Assembly (NCBI RefSeq): GCF_028274965.1
Contig: NZ_JAQCNO010000049.1
Span: forward strand, 1-54,123
From: Natronomonas sp.
GTDB taxonomy: Archaea > Halobacteriota > Halobacteria > Halobacteriales > Haloarculaceae
Direction of reading: 5' to 3'
Length of the DNA: 54,123 nt
Of this stretch, positions 16,942 through 25,017 are shown in pieces (within the stretch, counting starts at the first letter, position 1; every line of letters begins with the position of its first letter). The notes under the pieces are model-generated. The model searched no databases, was not told the origin of the DNA, and saw only the letters and a program-made list of their open reading frames with translations. The position numbers and the translations under genes were made by a program.

Positions 16942-18111
16942 TCAGGCCGGCTGAGCCGGCAGCGCCGACAGCGCCCGAGCGAGCTCTCGGGTGTCCGGGA
17001 GCACGTACAACTGGGCTTCGGCCTCCTGATCCCCGAGTTCGATCGCCGTGTCGACGGTGAAGGCGTACTCCTGGTCGCCGGAGAGCCGCTGTTGGACCGT
17101 CCGGATGACGCTCGACCCCGTGTCTCGCATGAACTCCGGCGGCGTGTGCTCGATGCTGCTCTGTAGCGTGTTCGCCCAGCTGTCGATGAAGCCGCTCGTG
17201 ATGATGTTCCCGAGTTCCTCGATGGCCGCCTCGGTCATGCCGTCGCCGACGGCGCCCCCTCCCGGCGTCATCGCGGCGGCGATCCGCTTGGCGGAGGACT
17301 CGGTGAACATGGCGATGAAAAAGCCGCTCGGCAGACCGCTCAACTCGAAGACGACGCTGACGTACTCGCCGCCGCCGATCTCCGCCGACATGTCAGAAAA
17401 GGAGAGAAACCGGAGCTGGCTCACCGTCACGTCGGTCCGAAGCCCGGTCAGCTGGGCGATCTGCTCGGAGGCCCGTGCGGCGCTCCGGCTGGCGAACCCG
17501 TTGAACACGGTGAGCTTATTCGCCGGAACGGCGATCCCGCTCGGTTGGCCCTCCAGTAGCTTCACGAACTCGCAGTACTCGGGGATCAGGTAGATCGGAA
17601 CGGAGAGATCGTGCGACACGGCCTCGAGGCGGCTCTCGAAGAGGAACGCGCCGTGTTCGGCGGCGTTTCGCTTCGTCAGCCGCGGGAGGATGCGGGTGCC
17701 GGTCGCCTCGAGGTACGTCGGCGGTGTGATGTCGACGGACGTGTCCAGGTGGTTCGCCCACCCGTCGATGAACCCGCCGATCATGATGTTTCCGAGCTCG
17801 GCGAAGGGGCCGCCGGCGAGCGAGCTCTCGCCGCCCCGCGAGCGGAGCTGTCTCCGGAGCTGGCCGGCGGAACCGGGGTCGAAGATCAACACCGTCTCCC
17901 CCGAGATGCCGCCGCTCAGACCGACCTGGACGCCGACGTAGCGGTGCCCGGTGAAGATGTTCTCCAGGGCCGACTCCGAAACTAAGCTGACGCCCGTCGT
18001 CTCGTTTCGCATCCGGACGCCCGTCATCTGAGAGAGCGACCGCGCGGCCTGTTTGGCGCCCCGCGACGCGAGTTGGTTGTACGCCTCGAGTTGGCTGATG
18101 GCGATCTTCAC
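16942..18111 (-). CDS. cheC: Double-domain CheC-type CheY-P phosphatase
   Basis: Expected to dephosphorylate CheY-P in archaellum-based taxis. The 389-residue product contains two CheC domains. Each carries a full catalytic Glu-Asn signature: FAELGNIMIGGFIDGWAN at about residue 103 and IEELGNIITSGFIDSWAN near 300. Both sites are therefore probably active, as in multi-domain haloarchaeal CheC proteins. Other che genes are absent from this window. About 100 bases upstream the minus strand reads GTTACTATACC, a possible promoter with a leader. Confidence 0.9.
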   Translation of the reverse strand: MKIAISQLEAYNQLASRGAKQAARSLSQMTGVRMRNETTGVSLVSESALENIFTGHRYVGVQVGLSGGISGETVLIFDPGSAGQLRRQLRSRGGESSLAGGPFAELGNIMIGGFIDGWANHLDTSVDITPPTYLEATGTRILPRLTKRNAAEHGAFLFESRLEAVSHDLSVPIYLIPEYCEFVKLLEGQPSGIAVPANKLTVFNGFASRSAARASEQIAQLTGLRTDVTVSQLRFLSFSDMSAEIGGGEYVSVVFELSGLPSGFFIAMFTESSAKRIAAAMTPGGGAVGDGMTEAAIEELGNIITSGFIDSWANTLQSSIEHTPPEFMRDTGSSVIRTVQQRLSGDQEYAFTVDTAIELGDQEAEAQLYVLPDTRELARALSALPAQPA

Positions 18112-18374
18112 GGCCCGGTCCCCTCCGAGCGGTTCGAACGCCCCGGTCGGTTCGGACCCGACGCGTCGATCGAGCGGGTGTCCATACGCCGGGTTCGCGT
18201 CTCGGTATAGTAACCCCCCGGACCGATACAGCGCTCGAAACCCGGGGCCGCGCCGATACCCTCGGCCTCACGGTTCTCGCCTCTTCTGAGGCGTCAAACG
18301 GGAGTCCACGCGAAAGCCCTCCCCTCAACGAACGAGTGGGTCCTTAGCCCCCGAGCGAAGTAGGGTAGGGTAGT

Positions 18375-19355
18375 TTACTCGAACATCCCGGTCGACATGT
18401 AGCGCTCGCCGGAGTCCCAAAAGACCGTCACGACGAGCGGACAGGCCTCCGGGATCGGCTCCGGCGTCCGGGGATCGTCCTCGAGCACGCCGACGTCGTT
18501 GTCGGGGCTCGGGCACGCCGCATCGGCCGCGTCGGCGAGGCGCCGCGCGACGCGTTTCGCGGCGACGAGCGATCCCCCCGAGGACTGCCCGACGAGGATG
18601 CCCTCCTCGCGTGCGAGCCGCCGGCACTCGGCCTCGGCGGCCTCGATGCTCACCGTCTCCACGTCGTCGAGCAGCTCCCGGTCCAGGTTCGGCGAGACGA
18701 ACCCCGGGCCCATCCCCTGGAACTCGTCCTCGCCGGGGTCGTCCCCCGAGAGGACGGCGTTCGTGTCGGGCTCGACGCCGACGACGGACATCTCCGGGAA
18801 CGACTCGCGCAGCCTCCGACCGACCCCCGAGACCGTCCCGCCGGTACCGACGCCCGCGACCAGCGCGTCGACGCGGTGGCCCTCGAGTTCCGCGAGGATC
18901 TCCTCGCCCGTCGTCCGGTAGTGCGACTCGGGGTTCGCCGGGTTCTCGAACTGCCCGAGCTGGACGGCCCCCGCCTCGGCTTCGATCTCGTCGGCGCGCG
19001 CCTTGGCGTCCGTGATCGAGCCCTCGACGAGTTCGAGGTCGGCCCCGTAGGCCGCCATCAGCTGTCGTCGCTCGGGCGATTTCGAGGCCGGCATGACCAC
19101 CGTGAGGTCGTACCCCTTCGCGGCGGCGACGACCGCCAGGCCGATCCCGGTGTTCCCGGAGGTCGGCTCGACGATCCGGTCGCCAGGGGCGAGTTCGCCC
19201 GCCCGTTCGGCCGCCTCGACCATCGCGAGCGCGGGCCGGTCCTTCGCCGACCCGCCGGGGTTCTTCGACTCGATCTTGGCGGCGATGACGGACCCGGGCG
19301 GCGACGACACCTGCACGAGCGGCGAGCCGATGGTTCCGAGGATACCCCGCTTCAT
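18375..19355 (-). CDS. Cysteine synthase family PLP enzyme (CysK/CysM-like)
   Basis: A beta-replacement PLP enzyme forming cysteine from O-acetylserine or O-phosphoserine and sulfide. The PLP Lys38 is in NPGGSAKDR, the substrate loop is TSGNTGIGLA, and the phosphate cup is GTGGTVSGVG; GQSSGG occurs near the C-terminal third. The 326-residue length fits. The C-terminal segment after ACPSPDNDVG is an acidic insertion before the final VFWDSGERY strand. Paralogue choice (cysK, cysM, or cystathionine beta-synthase-like) cannot be settled from sequence alone. A clear TATA box lies at 19377-19386. Confidence 0.92.
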   Translation of the reverse strand: MKRGILGTIGSPLVQVSSPPGSVIAAKIESKNPGGSAKDRPALAMVEAAERAGELAPGDRIVEPTSGNTGIGLAVVAAAKGYDLTVVMPASKSPERRQLMAAYGADLELVEGSITDAKARADEIEAEAGAVQLGQFENPANPESHYRTTGEEILAELEGHRVDALVAGVGTGGTVSGVGRRLRESFPEMSVVGVEPDTNAVLSGDDPGEDEFQGMGPGFVSPNLDRELLDDVETVSIEAAEAECRRLAREEGILVGQSSGGSLVAAKRVARRLADAADAACPSPDNDVGVLEDDPRTPEPIPEACPLVVTVFWDSGERYMSTGMFE

Positions 19356-19376
19356 TGCCGTCGGGTTCGGGGTGCT

Positions 19377-19386
19377 GGTATAAAAC
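19377..19386 (-). promoter_or_regulatory. TATA box of the cysteine synthase gene
   Basis: On the minus strand it reads GTTTTATACC, 22-31 bases before the ATG. Confidence 0.65.
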
Positions 19387-19462
19387 GTCCGTGGCGCGTC
19401 CCGCCCGGCGATCGCCGCGCCGTCGGCCGCTCAAGACCCTTTCGGGCGCCGACGTGACCCGC

Positions 19463-19502
19463 GCGGTCCCGGGCGGTCCCGGACGGTCCCGAGCGTCCCC
19501 GA
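19463..19502. repeat. 10-bp tandem repeat, four imperfect units
   Basis: Units GCGGTCCCGG, GCGGTCCCGG, ACGGTCCCGA and GCGTCCCCGA stand head to tail and end seven bases before the thioredoxin gene's TATA box. A 10-bp period keeps every unit on about the same helix face. Confidence 0.75.
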
Positions 19503-19508
19503 GCGGGC

Positions 19509-19516
19509 TCTTTATC
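19509..19516 (+). promoter_or_regulatory. TATA-like box of the thioredoxin gene
   Basis: TCTTTATC lies 25-32 bases before the ATG at 19541. Confidence 0.55.
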
Positions 19517-19540
19517 ACCCGCGCGGCGGATACGGGAGAT

Positions 19541-19912
19541 ATGGAACTCGAAACGATGCGGCCGAACCCGGTCTGGGACGCCGACGCCTACGACGACGCG
19601 GTCGGCGTCCTCCGGTCGGTCGCCGACGACGTCGTGGTGAAGGTCTGGGGCGGCGACTGGTGCGTCGACTGTCGGTCCCAACTGCCCGATTTCGGCGCGG
19701 CGCTTGACGCCGCCGGCGTCGAAGCGGTCGAGCACTACCCCGTCGAGAAGGCCGAAGACGGCTCGAAGACCGGTCCCGGCGTCGAGGCCTACGGGATCGA
19801 GTTGATCCCGACGGTGGTCGCCGAGGACGCCGACACCGGCGCGGAACTGGCGCGCTTCGTCGAGGAGGCCGACGCGCCGATCGCGGTCCATCTGGCCGAA
19901 CAACTCGCCTGA
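19541..19912 (+). CDS. Thioredoxin-fold protein
   Basis: A 123-residue cytoplasmic thiol-disulfide protein. The active site is GGDWCVDCRSQLPDF with Cys41 and Cys44, spaced CxxC but with Val-Asp between the cysteines rather than the classic Gly-Pro. The cis-Pro is in ELIPTVVAED. The C-terminal part is acidic. It is divergent from the cysteine synthase gene, with a shared 185-base intergenic region, so common sulfur or redox control is possible but only inferred. The start is set by the TATA spacing. Confidence 0.88.
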   Translation: MELETMRPNPVWDADAYDDAVGVLRSVADDVVVKVWGGDWCVDCRSQLPDFGAALDAAGVEAVEHYPVEKAEDGSKTGPGVEAYGIELIPTVVAEDADTGAELARFVEEADAPIAVHLAEQLA

Positions 19913-20050
19913 ATGCGCCGGTTTGCCTCCGCGTGACTCGTGCCGTCAAGCCCCGGCTTTCGTCTCTGTGGCCCGTCCCGTCCGCCCTGTCCTGCCGCGT
20001 CCGGGTCGCCCCGGACACCCTTATGTTTGTCCGCTCCCTCGCTTCGGTCA

Positions 20051-21589
20051 GTGTCGACGCAGGACGGGCGCTTCGTTCGGTTGCTCTCGATCCCGGCCGC
20101 GGCCGCCGAGCGCCTCTCGGCGTACGCGGTCGACGACGCGGTCTCGTATTTCGACCCCGACGGGCTCCTCGTGCCCGGCGAACGGAGCCCCCGGGGTCAC
20201 GCGACGGTGCGGAACGCCGCGTCGGCGCGGCCCGCGATCCACCCGCAGTTGGGCCGCGCCGACGACGGGATCGAGCACGTCCGCTTCGGTCCCGACGGGC
20301 GTCGCTCGGAGGCGGCGGGCCCGCCGTCGCCCGGAGCGATCGATCTCCTCGCGGTCCACTCGGGGGACGTGTTGGCCGCCCTCGGGGAGCGACTGGCCTC
20401 CGGGGAGCGCTCGACGGGCGCGGACGCGGCCACGTACCTCTTCGTTCCGGAACTCTCAATCGAGGCCGACACGACGGCGCTCTCGGCCGATCTCCCGCAC
20501 GCCGCCGACGTGGCGGCGATCGCGGACGAACTCCCCGAACCGGTGGTCGTCCTCGCCGGCGGACAGCCGGCCGGCTACCACCACGTCTGGCGACTCGCCG
20601 GGCGCGACGCCAAGGCGAGCGTCGAGGTCGCGGTCGTCGGACTCGGGGGCGGCGGACCCGACGGCGGCGAGGACCGCCTCGCCGGGGTAGCCTGTACGGC
20701 CCGCGGCGCGGCCGCCGCCGAGACCGTCCCGCCGGACTCCTTCGGCCTCCGGGCGCTCGAGGGCGTCGGCCCGGCGATAGCGGACCGCCTCGGATCGCTC
20801 GGCTGTCGGACCCGCGGCGACGTCCGAAACACCGCCGTCTCCGAACTCGCCGCCCTCGAGGGGCTCGGACGCGAGGGGGCCGAACGGCTCCACGCCCACG
20901 CCGAGGTGATCGCCTCGGGGGAGCCGCTGGTGCTCACGAACGAGACGCCGGTGCGGACCCGAAGCGGCCGCCCCCCGTTGTGTCTCGACGTCGAGACCGA
21001 CGGGCTCTCGCCGACGATCATCTGGCAGTTCGGCGTCTACGACCCGGCGGCGGACGCGTACCGGGCCTTCACGGAGCGATCGACCCCGACGGACCCGGCC
21101 GGCGTCCTCGGTGAGTTCATCGAGTGGCTGTTGGGCACCCACGCCGACCGGACGCTTCTGACGTGGAACGGGTCCGGCTTCGATTACCCCCAGATCGAGC
21201 GGTTCCTCCGTCGGCACTACCCGGAGTACGTCGACGCCTGGCGGGACCTCTGGACGTACGATCTGTACCAGTGGGCGGTCAGGGACGGTAACGCCCTGCT
21301 GCCGGGGCGGACGAACCGCCTCGACGACGTCGCCAGGGCGCTCGGGTACGAACGCGCCGCGAGCGGGCTCTCCGGGGCACAGACCGCGGCCGCCTACCGC
21401 CGGTTCATGCGGCGACCGACGGACCCGGCCGCCGAACCCGACTGGGAGCGCCACGAGGCGTACTGCCGGGACGACTGCGAGGCGCTGTACCGCGTCTACG
21501 ACGCGATCGAGACGGCCGACCGACGCGACGTGACCGACAGCGGGGCGGGCGGGGCCGCCGGCAGACAGAGCGGACTGACGGAGTTCTGA
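20051..21589 (+). CDS. YprB/MrfB-like DEDD nuclease with helix-hairpin-helix and C-terminal PIP-like motif
   Basis: A 512-residue predicted exonuclease. An N-terminal region of about 225 residues is unassigned. Residues 231-290 carry two helix-hairpin-helix motifs (ALEGVGPAIADRLGSLG and ALEGLGREGAERL). An RNase H-like domain spans 308-485 with acidic residues Asp313 and Glu315 (LCLDVETDGLS), Asp378 (NGSGFDYPQ) and Asp474/475 (YCRDDCEALY). It ends QSGLTEF, which fits a PCNA-binding QxxLxxF box. One base separates its stop from the helicase start, so the two are almost certainly co-translated. In Bacillus, YprA/YprB (MrfA/MrfB) repair mitomycin damage. The start is GTG, after a CCTTATG box. Confidence 0.88.
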   Translation: MSTQDGRFVRLLSIPAAAAERLSAYAVDDAVSYFDPDGLLVPGERSPRGHATVRNAASARPAIHPQLGRADDGIEHVRFGPDGRRSEAAGPPSPGAIDLLAVHSGDVLAALGERLASGERSTGADAATYLFVPELSIEADTTALSADLPHAADVAAIADELPEPVVVLAGGQPAGYHHVWRLAGRDAKASVEVAVVGLGGGGPDGGEDRLAGVACTARGAAAAETVPPDSFGLRALEGVGPAIADRLGSLGCRTRGDVRNTAVSELAALEGLGREGAERLHAHAEVIASGEPLVLTNETPVRTRSGRPPLCLDVETDGLSPTIIWQFGVYDPAADAYRAFTERSTPTDPAGVLGEFIEWLLGTHADRTLLTWNGSGFDYPQIERFLRRHYPEYVDAWRDLWTYDLYQWAVRDGNALLPGRTNRLDDVARALGYERAASGLSGAQTAAAYRRFMRRPTDPAAEPDWERHEAYCRDDCEALYRVYDAIETADRRDVTDSGAGGAAGRQSGLTEF

Positions 21590-21590
21590 C

Positions 21591-24305
21591 ATGGATGACA
21601 CACGCCCACCGGACGGTCGCACGCTCGTCGAACGGTTTCCGAGACGCGGACTGACGACCGACTCCGGGCGCGTCTCGACGGTCACGGTCCCACCCCGGGA
21701 GGCCGCTACCGTCCCGGCCGACGGCACGTTGCCGCCGGCGCTCGCGGAGCCGTACCCACACGAGCTGTACACCCACCAGGCCGCGGCGCTTTCGGCGCTC
21801 TCCGAGGGCAAGAACGTCTGCGTCTCGACGTCGACCGCAAGCGGCAAGACCCACGTGTACGCCCTCCGGATCGCCCGACACCTCCTCGAGTCCGGGGTCA
21901 TCGCCCCCGACGGGAGCCGAACGGGCGATCCCTCGGCGGGGTCGACGGCGCTCTGTGTGTACCCGATGAAAGCGCTGACGAAGGACCAACACGAGGCCCT
22001 CGAGGCGCTGTACGACGCGCTCGGTCTCGACGTCCGGGTCCGGGTGTACGACGGCGACACGCCCCGGGCGTCGCGCCGCGAGATACGCGAGAGTGCCGAC
22101 GTCGTTCTGACGAACTTCCAGGCGCTGCACGTGTACCTCGAACACCACGACCGCTGGAGCCGGTTTTACAGCGCCGTCGATCTGATCGCGATCGACGAGT
22201 CCCACACCTACACGGGCGTCCAGGGGATGCACGTCGCGTGGATCCTCCGCCGGCTCCGCCGCGTCATCGAGTACTGGGGCGGGGACCCGGAGTACGTCCT
22301 CACCTCGGCGACGATCGGGAACCCGGCGGCTCACTCCGCCGAGTTGCTCGGCGAGCCCGTGACCGTCGTCGACGACGACGGCTCCCCGCGAGGCCCCCGC
22401 GACGTCGTCCTCTGGAACCCGCCGCCGACGGAGGGCCCGACCGACGAGTCGGTGCCGGACGAGCCGACGACCGACCCCGAATCCGCCTCCGACTCAGAGG
22501 AGGGCGTAACCGACCGCGTCCCGGCCAGCGTCGAGGCGCCGCGGGTGTTCGGCCACCTCACCGCCCGCGACGTCGAGACGCTTCTGTTCTGTCCGAGCCG
22601 CAAGCTGACCGAACTGAGCGTCCGCCGGGCCGCCGAACACGTCCGGAGCGAACCGCACGCCTACGACGCCGGAACGCCCCCGCTCGAACCGTACCACGCC
22701 GGACTGGGCAAACGGACGCGTCACGCCCGCGAGCAGGCGTTCAAGACGGGCGACGTGACAGGTCTGGCGACGACGTCGGCGCTGGAACTCGGGATCGACA
22801 TCGGCTCGCTCGAGGCGGCCGTGCTCATGGGCTACCCCGGTCAGCGGCAGTCGTTCCGACAGCGGATCGGCCGGGCCGGCCGTGGCACCGAGCGCAGCCT
22901 CGCGGTCATGATCGCCGACCACCGGACCCTCGATCAGTACGTCGTCTCGAACCCCGAGTACCTCCTCGAGACGTCCGTCGAGGACGCGGTCGTCGACGTC
23001 TCCAACGACGCGGTCTTCGCCCGACACCTGCTCTGTGCGGCCGACGAGATCGCGATCGGGACCGACGACCTCGATGCGTTCGCCGACGCCGACCGGCTCG
23101 AACGCGCGATCGAGATGTGGCGGCGGGCCGGTCGACTCGAGGGCCACCCCGAGTCGGCGGTCCACTACGTCGGCCCGCGGCGGCCACAGAGCCGCATCAG
23201 CGTCTACGGGACCGACGAGACGGAGTTCCGGCTCGAGTTGTCCGACGGCGTCGACCGCGCCCGGTGGGGCCTCCCGGAGGACGTCGACCTCGAGCCCGTC
23301 GGGCGCAACCGCGCCTACCGGGACTACCACGAGGGGGCCGTCCGGCTCCACGACGGCCAGCAGTTCGAGGTCGTCTCCGTGGACGAAACGCGCCGCCGAC
23401 CGACGATCGAACTCGCGCCCGTCGACGTCGACTACTACACCCGGACCCGCTCGGACGTGACCGTCATGGACGCCGAGTCCGAGCGACACCGAACGATAAA
23501 CGGGTTCGAACTCCACTTCGGACGCGGGACCGTCCTCGTCCATCACCACGCGTACGATCGGGTGTCGATCGACGACAGCGACCCCGAGGAGGCCGCGATC
23601 CCGACGGGGACGCCGCCGATATCGATGGACACCCAGCTCTGTTGGGTCGAGGTCCCCGAGGGGATCGAATCGGCGCTGGTCCGGAAGTACCGCGAGTACG
23701 GCGTCGAAACGGGCGTCGACCCCGACGACCCACAGCCGCCGCACCTCGGGTACGTCGCCGGACTCCACGCCGCCGAGCACGCGACGATCCAGACCGCGCC
23801 GCTCGAGTTGCGCGTCGACAAGGGCGATCTCGGCGGGCTCGCGACGCTCGCGTTGGACACCCACTACGCCCACCGCGAACTGGAGCCGCTCTCGGAGACG
23901 ACCGACGACTCGCTTGCGGCCGCCGAACACGCCCTCAGGCGCCGCGGGCGGGAACTCGACACGACGCCGTCGTCCGGCTGGTTCGTGTACGACGGCGTCG
24001 AGGGCGGGCTCGGCTTCGCGCGGGCGATCTACGACTCCTTCGAGGCCCTCGCCGAACGGGCCCGCGATCAGCTCCGCGATTGTGAGTGCGGGCGGCCGAA
24101 CGGCTGTCCGGCCTGCACCTTCGACGAGAACTGCGGCAACGACAACCGGCCGCTGTTGCGCGCCGCGGCGATCGACACGCTCGATGCGCTCCTCGGCGAG
24201 CGGACGCCCGGGTCCTTCGACCCGGAGCGGTCGGCGTCCGACTCGGATTCCGATTCCGACTCGGACTCCGGGGACGACCGCCGTCCGGTCGTGTTCTACT
24301 CCTGA
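21591..24305 (+). CDS. YprA/MrfA-like DExH superfamily 2 helicase with DUF1998 zinc domain
   Basis: A 904-residue DNA helicase. The N-terminal motor has YTHQAAAL near 60-67, Walker A TSTASGKTH at 80-88, motif II DESH at 202-205, and helicase motifs later (TSALELGIDIG, RQRIGRAGRG). The C-terminal DUF1998-type region holds four cysteines in CECGRPNGCPACTFDENC, the zinc site of MrfA. The tail is an Asp/Ser dipeptide run before VVFYS. The gene follows the nuclease by one base. The MrfA family translocates 3' to 5' and works with MrfB in excision of bulky or crosslinked lesions; that role here is inference from synteny. Confidence 0.93.
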   Translation: MDDTRPPDGRTLVERFPRRGLTTDSGRVSTVTVPPREAATVPADGTLPPALAEPYPHELYTHQAAALSALSEGKNVCVSTSTASGKTHVYALRIARHLLESGVIAPDGSRTGDPSAGSTALCVYPMKALTKDQHEALEALYDALGLDVRVRVYDGDTPRASRREIRESADVVLTNFQALHVYLEHHDRWSRFYSAVDLIAIDESHTYTGVQGMHVAWILRRLRRVIEYWGGDPEYVLTSATIGNPAAHSAELLGEPVTVVDDDGSPRGPRDVVLWNPPPTEGPTDESVPDEPTTDPESASDSEEGVTDRVPASVEAPRVFGHLTARDVETLLFCPSRKLTELSVRRAAEHVRSEPHAYDAGTPPLEPYHAGLGKRTRHAREQAFKTGDVTGLATTSALELGIDIGSLEAAVLMGYPGQRQSFRQRIGRAGRGTERSLAVMIADHRTLDQYVVSNPEYLLETSVEDAVVDVSNDAVFARHLLCAADEIAIGTDDLDAFADADRLERAIEMWRRAGRLEGHPESAVHYVGPRRPQSRISVYGTDETEFRLELSDGVDRARWGLPEDVDLEPVGRNRAYRDYHEGAVRLHDGQQFEVVSVDETRRRPTIELAPVDVDYYTRTRSDVTVMDAESERHRTINGFELHFGRGTVLVHHHAYDRVSIDDSDPEEAAIPTGTPPISMDTQLCWVEVPEGIESALVRKYREYGVETGVDPDDPQPPHLGYVAGLHAAEHATIQTAPLELRVDKGDLGGLATLALDTHYAHRELEPLSETTDDSLAAAEHALRRRGRELDTTPSSGWFVYDGVEGGLGFARAIYDSFEALAERARDQLRDCECGRPNGCPACTFDENCGNDNRPLLRAAAIDTLDALLGERTPGSFDPERSASDSDSDSDSDSGDDRRPVVFYS
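24240..24269 (+). repeat. Hexanucleotide repeat (GAYTCS)x5 in coding sequence
   Basis: Units GACTCG, GATTCC, GATTCC, GACTCG and GACTCC encode the (Asp-Ser) run near the helicase C-terminus. Confidence 0.75.
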
Positions 24306-24366
24306 GATCCCGTCGGCCCGTTCGCGGGGCCTCCGCTGGAACCGAGAGCCGATCGTCGTGGCGACC

Positions 24367-24375
24367 GTTTATATG
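24367..24375 (+). promoter_or_regulatory. TATA box of the TFIIB-like gene
   Basis: GTTTATATG lies 26-34 bases before the ATG at 24401. Confidence 0.65.
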
Positions 24376-24400
24376 CGAGGCTCCCGGACGCACGATACGG

Positions 24401-24715
24401 ATGTACCGCGCCCGCGATCAGGTCGAACACGACGAGTGGACGGCGGCCATCGACGACGCGGCCGAGCGTCTCGACCTCGGCGGCGACGCGAAGTCCCGCG
24501 CGATCGACCTGTTTCTCTCGACGGTCGCCGACGCCGACGCGGACCGATCGAAGCGGGCCACGGCGGCGGCGAGTCTGTACGCTGGCGCGCTCATCGCCGG
24601 CGAGGAGCGCTCCCAGTCGGCCGTCGCCGACGCGGCCGGCGTCTCCCGGCTGACGGTCCAAACGCGGTGGAAGGACCTCCTCGCGGAGGCCGGACTCGAA
24701 CCGCCCGGCTGGTGA
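24401..24715 (+). CDS. Single-cyclin-repeat TFIIB-like protein
   Basis: A 104-residue protein made of one TFIIB-type cyclin fold. Diagnostic parts are KRATAAASLYAGALIAGEER and the helix-turn-helix VADAAGVSRLTVQTRWKDLL, as in the second cyclin repeat of TFB. It lacks the N-terminal zinc ribbon, the B-reader and the first cyclin repeat, so it cannot recruit RNA polymerase the normal way. It may bind DNA or compete with full TFB; both are inference. The spacing to the TATA box supports this short start, so it does not look like a broken long gene. Confidence 0.82.
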   Translation: MYRARDQVEHDEWTAAIDDAAERLDLGGDAKSRAIDLFLSTVADADADRSKRATAAASLYAGALIAGEERSQSAVADAAGVSRLTVQTRWKDLLAEAGLEPPGW

Positions 24716-24801
24716 GACCGCCCGCCGACGCCGCGGCGACCGCCGCTCCGGGTGCGATCCATGGAAAAGCCTTATGACCGCGTTCGCAGTGTGTTCCGAC
24801 G

Positions 24802-25017
24802 ATGTGTTCACCGCACGGCGGCGACCGCCGCGTCCCCGGTTTCGGTCCCGCGTCCGGCTTCGGTTCTGCTTTCGATTTCGGCTTTGATCCTGCTTCCGGC
24901 TTCGGTTCCGGCCCCAGTTCGGCCCCCCTCGGAGCCGCTTTCCTCGCCCCCGACGACCGCCTCGCGCGCGACGTCTCGCGCCCGGAACCCTCCGAGGCCC
25001 CCCGATGGAACGCATGA
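24802..25017 (+). CDS. Possible 71-residue Gly/Phe/Ser-rich protein
   Basis: An ATG frame giving MCSPHGGDRRVPGF followed by a degenerate repeat of GFGP, ASGFGS, AFDFGF and DPASGFGSG. An AGCCTTATG box lies about 26-34 bases upstream. Its TGA overlaps an ATG of the DUF368 gene as ATGA at 25014, a layout seen in coupled genes. Against it, the repeat could simply be low-complexity DNA with a six-base period. No family is recognised. Confidence 0.35.
   Translation: MCSPHGGDRRVPGFGPASGFGSAFDFGFDPASGFGSGPSSAPLGAAFLAPDDRLARDVSRPEPSEAPRWNA

Noticed and set aside
23130-23220. Possible CRISPR-like or simple repeats in the GC-rich coding DNA.
   Set aside because: No regularly spaced repeats of 24-40 bases with unique spacers were seen anywhere in the window.
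24836-24930. A minisatellite or origin-type repeat.
   Set aside because: The six-base pattern is degenerate and coincides with a Gly/Phe-coding frame. No origin-recognition-box motifs, orc1/cdc6 gene or AT-rich unwinding element is nearby.
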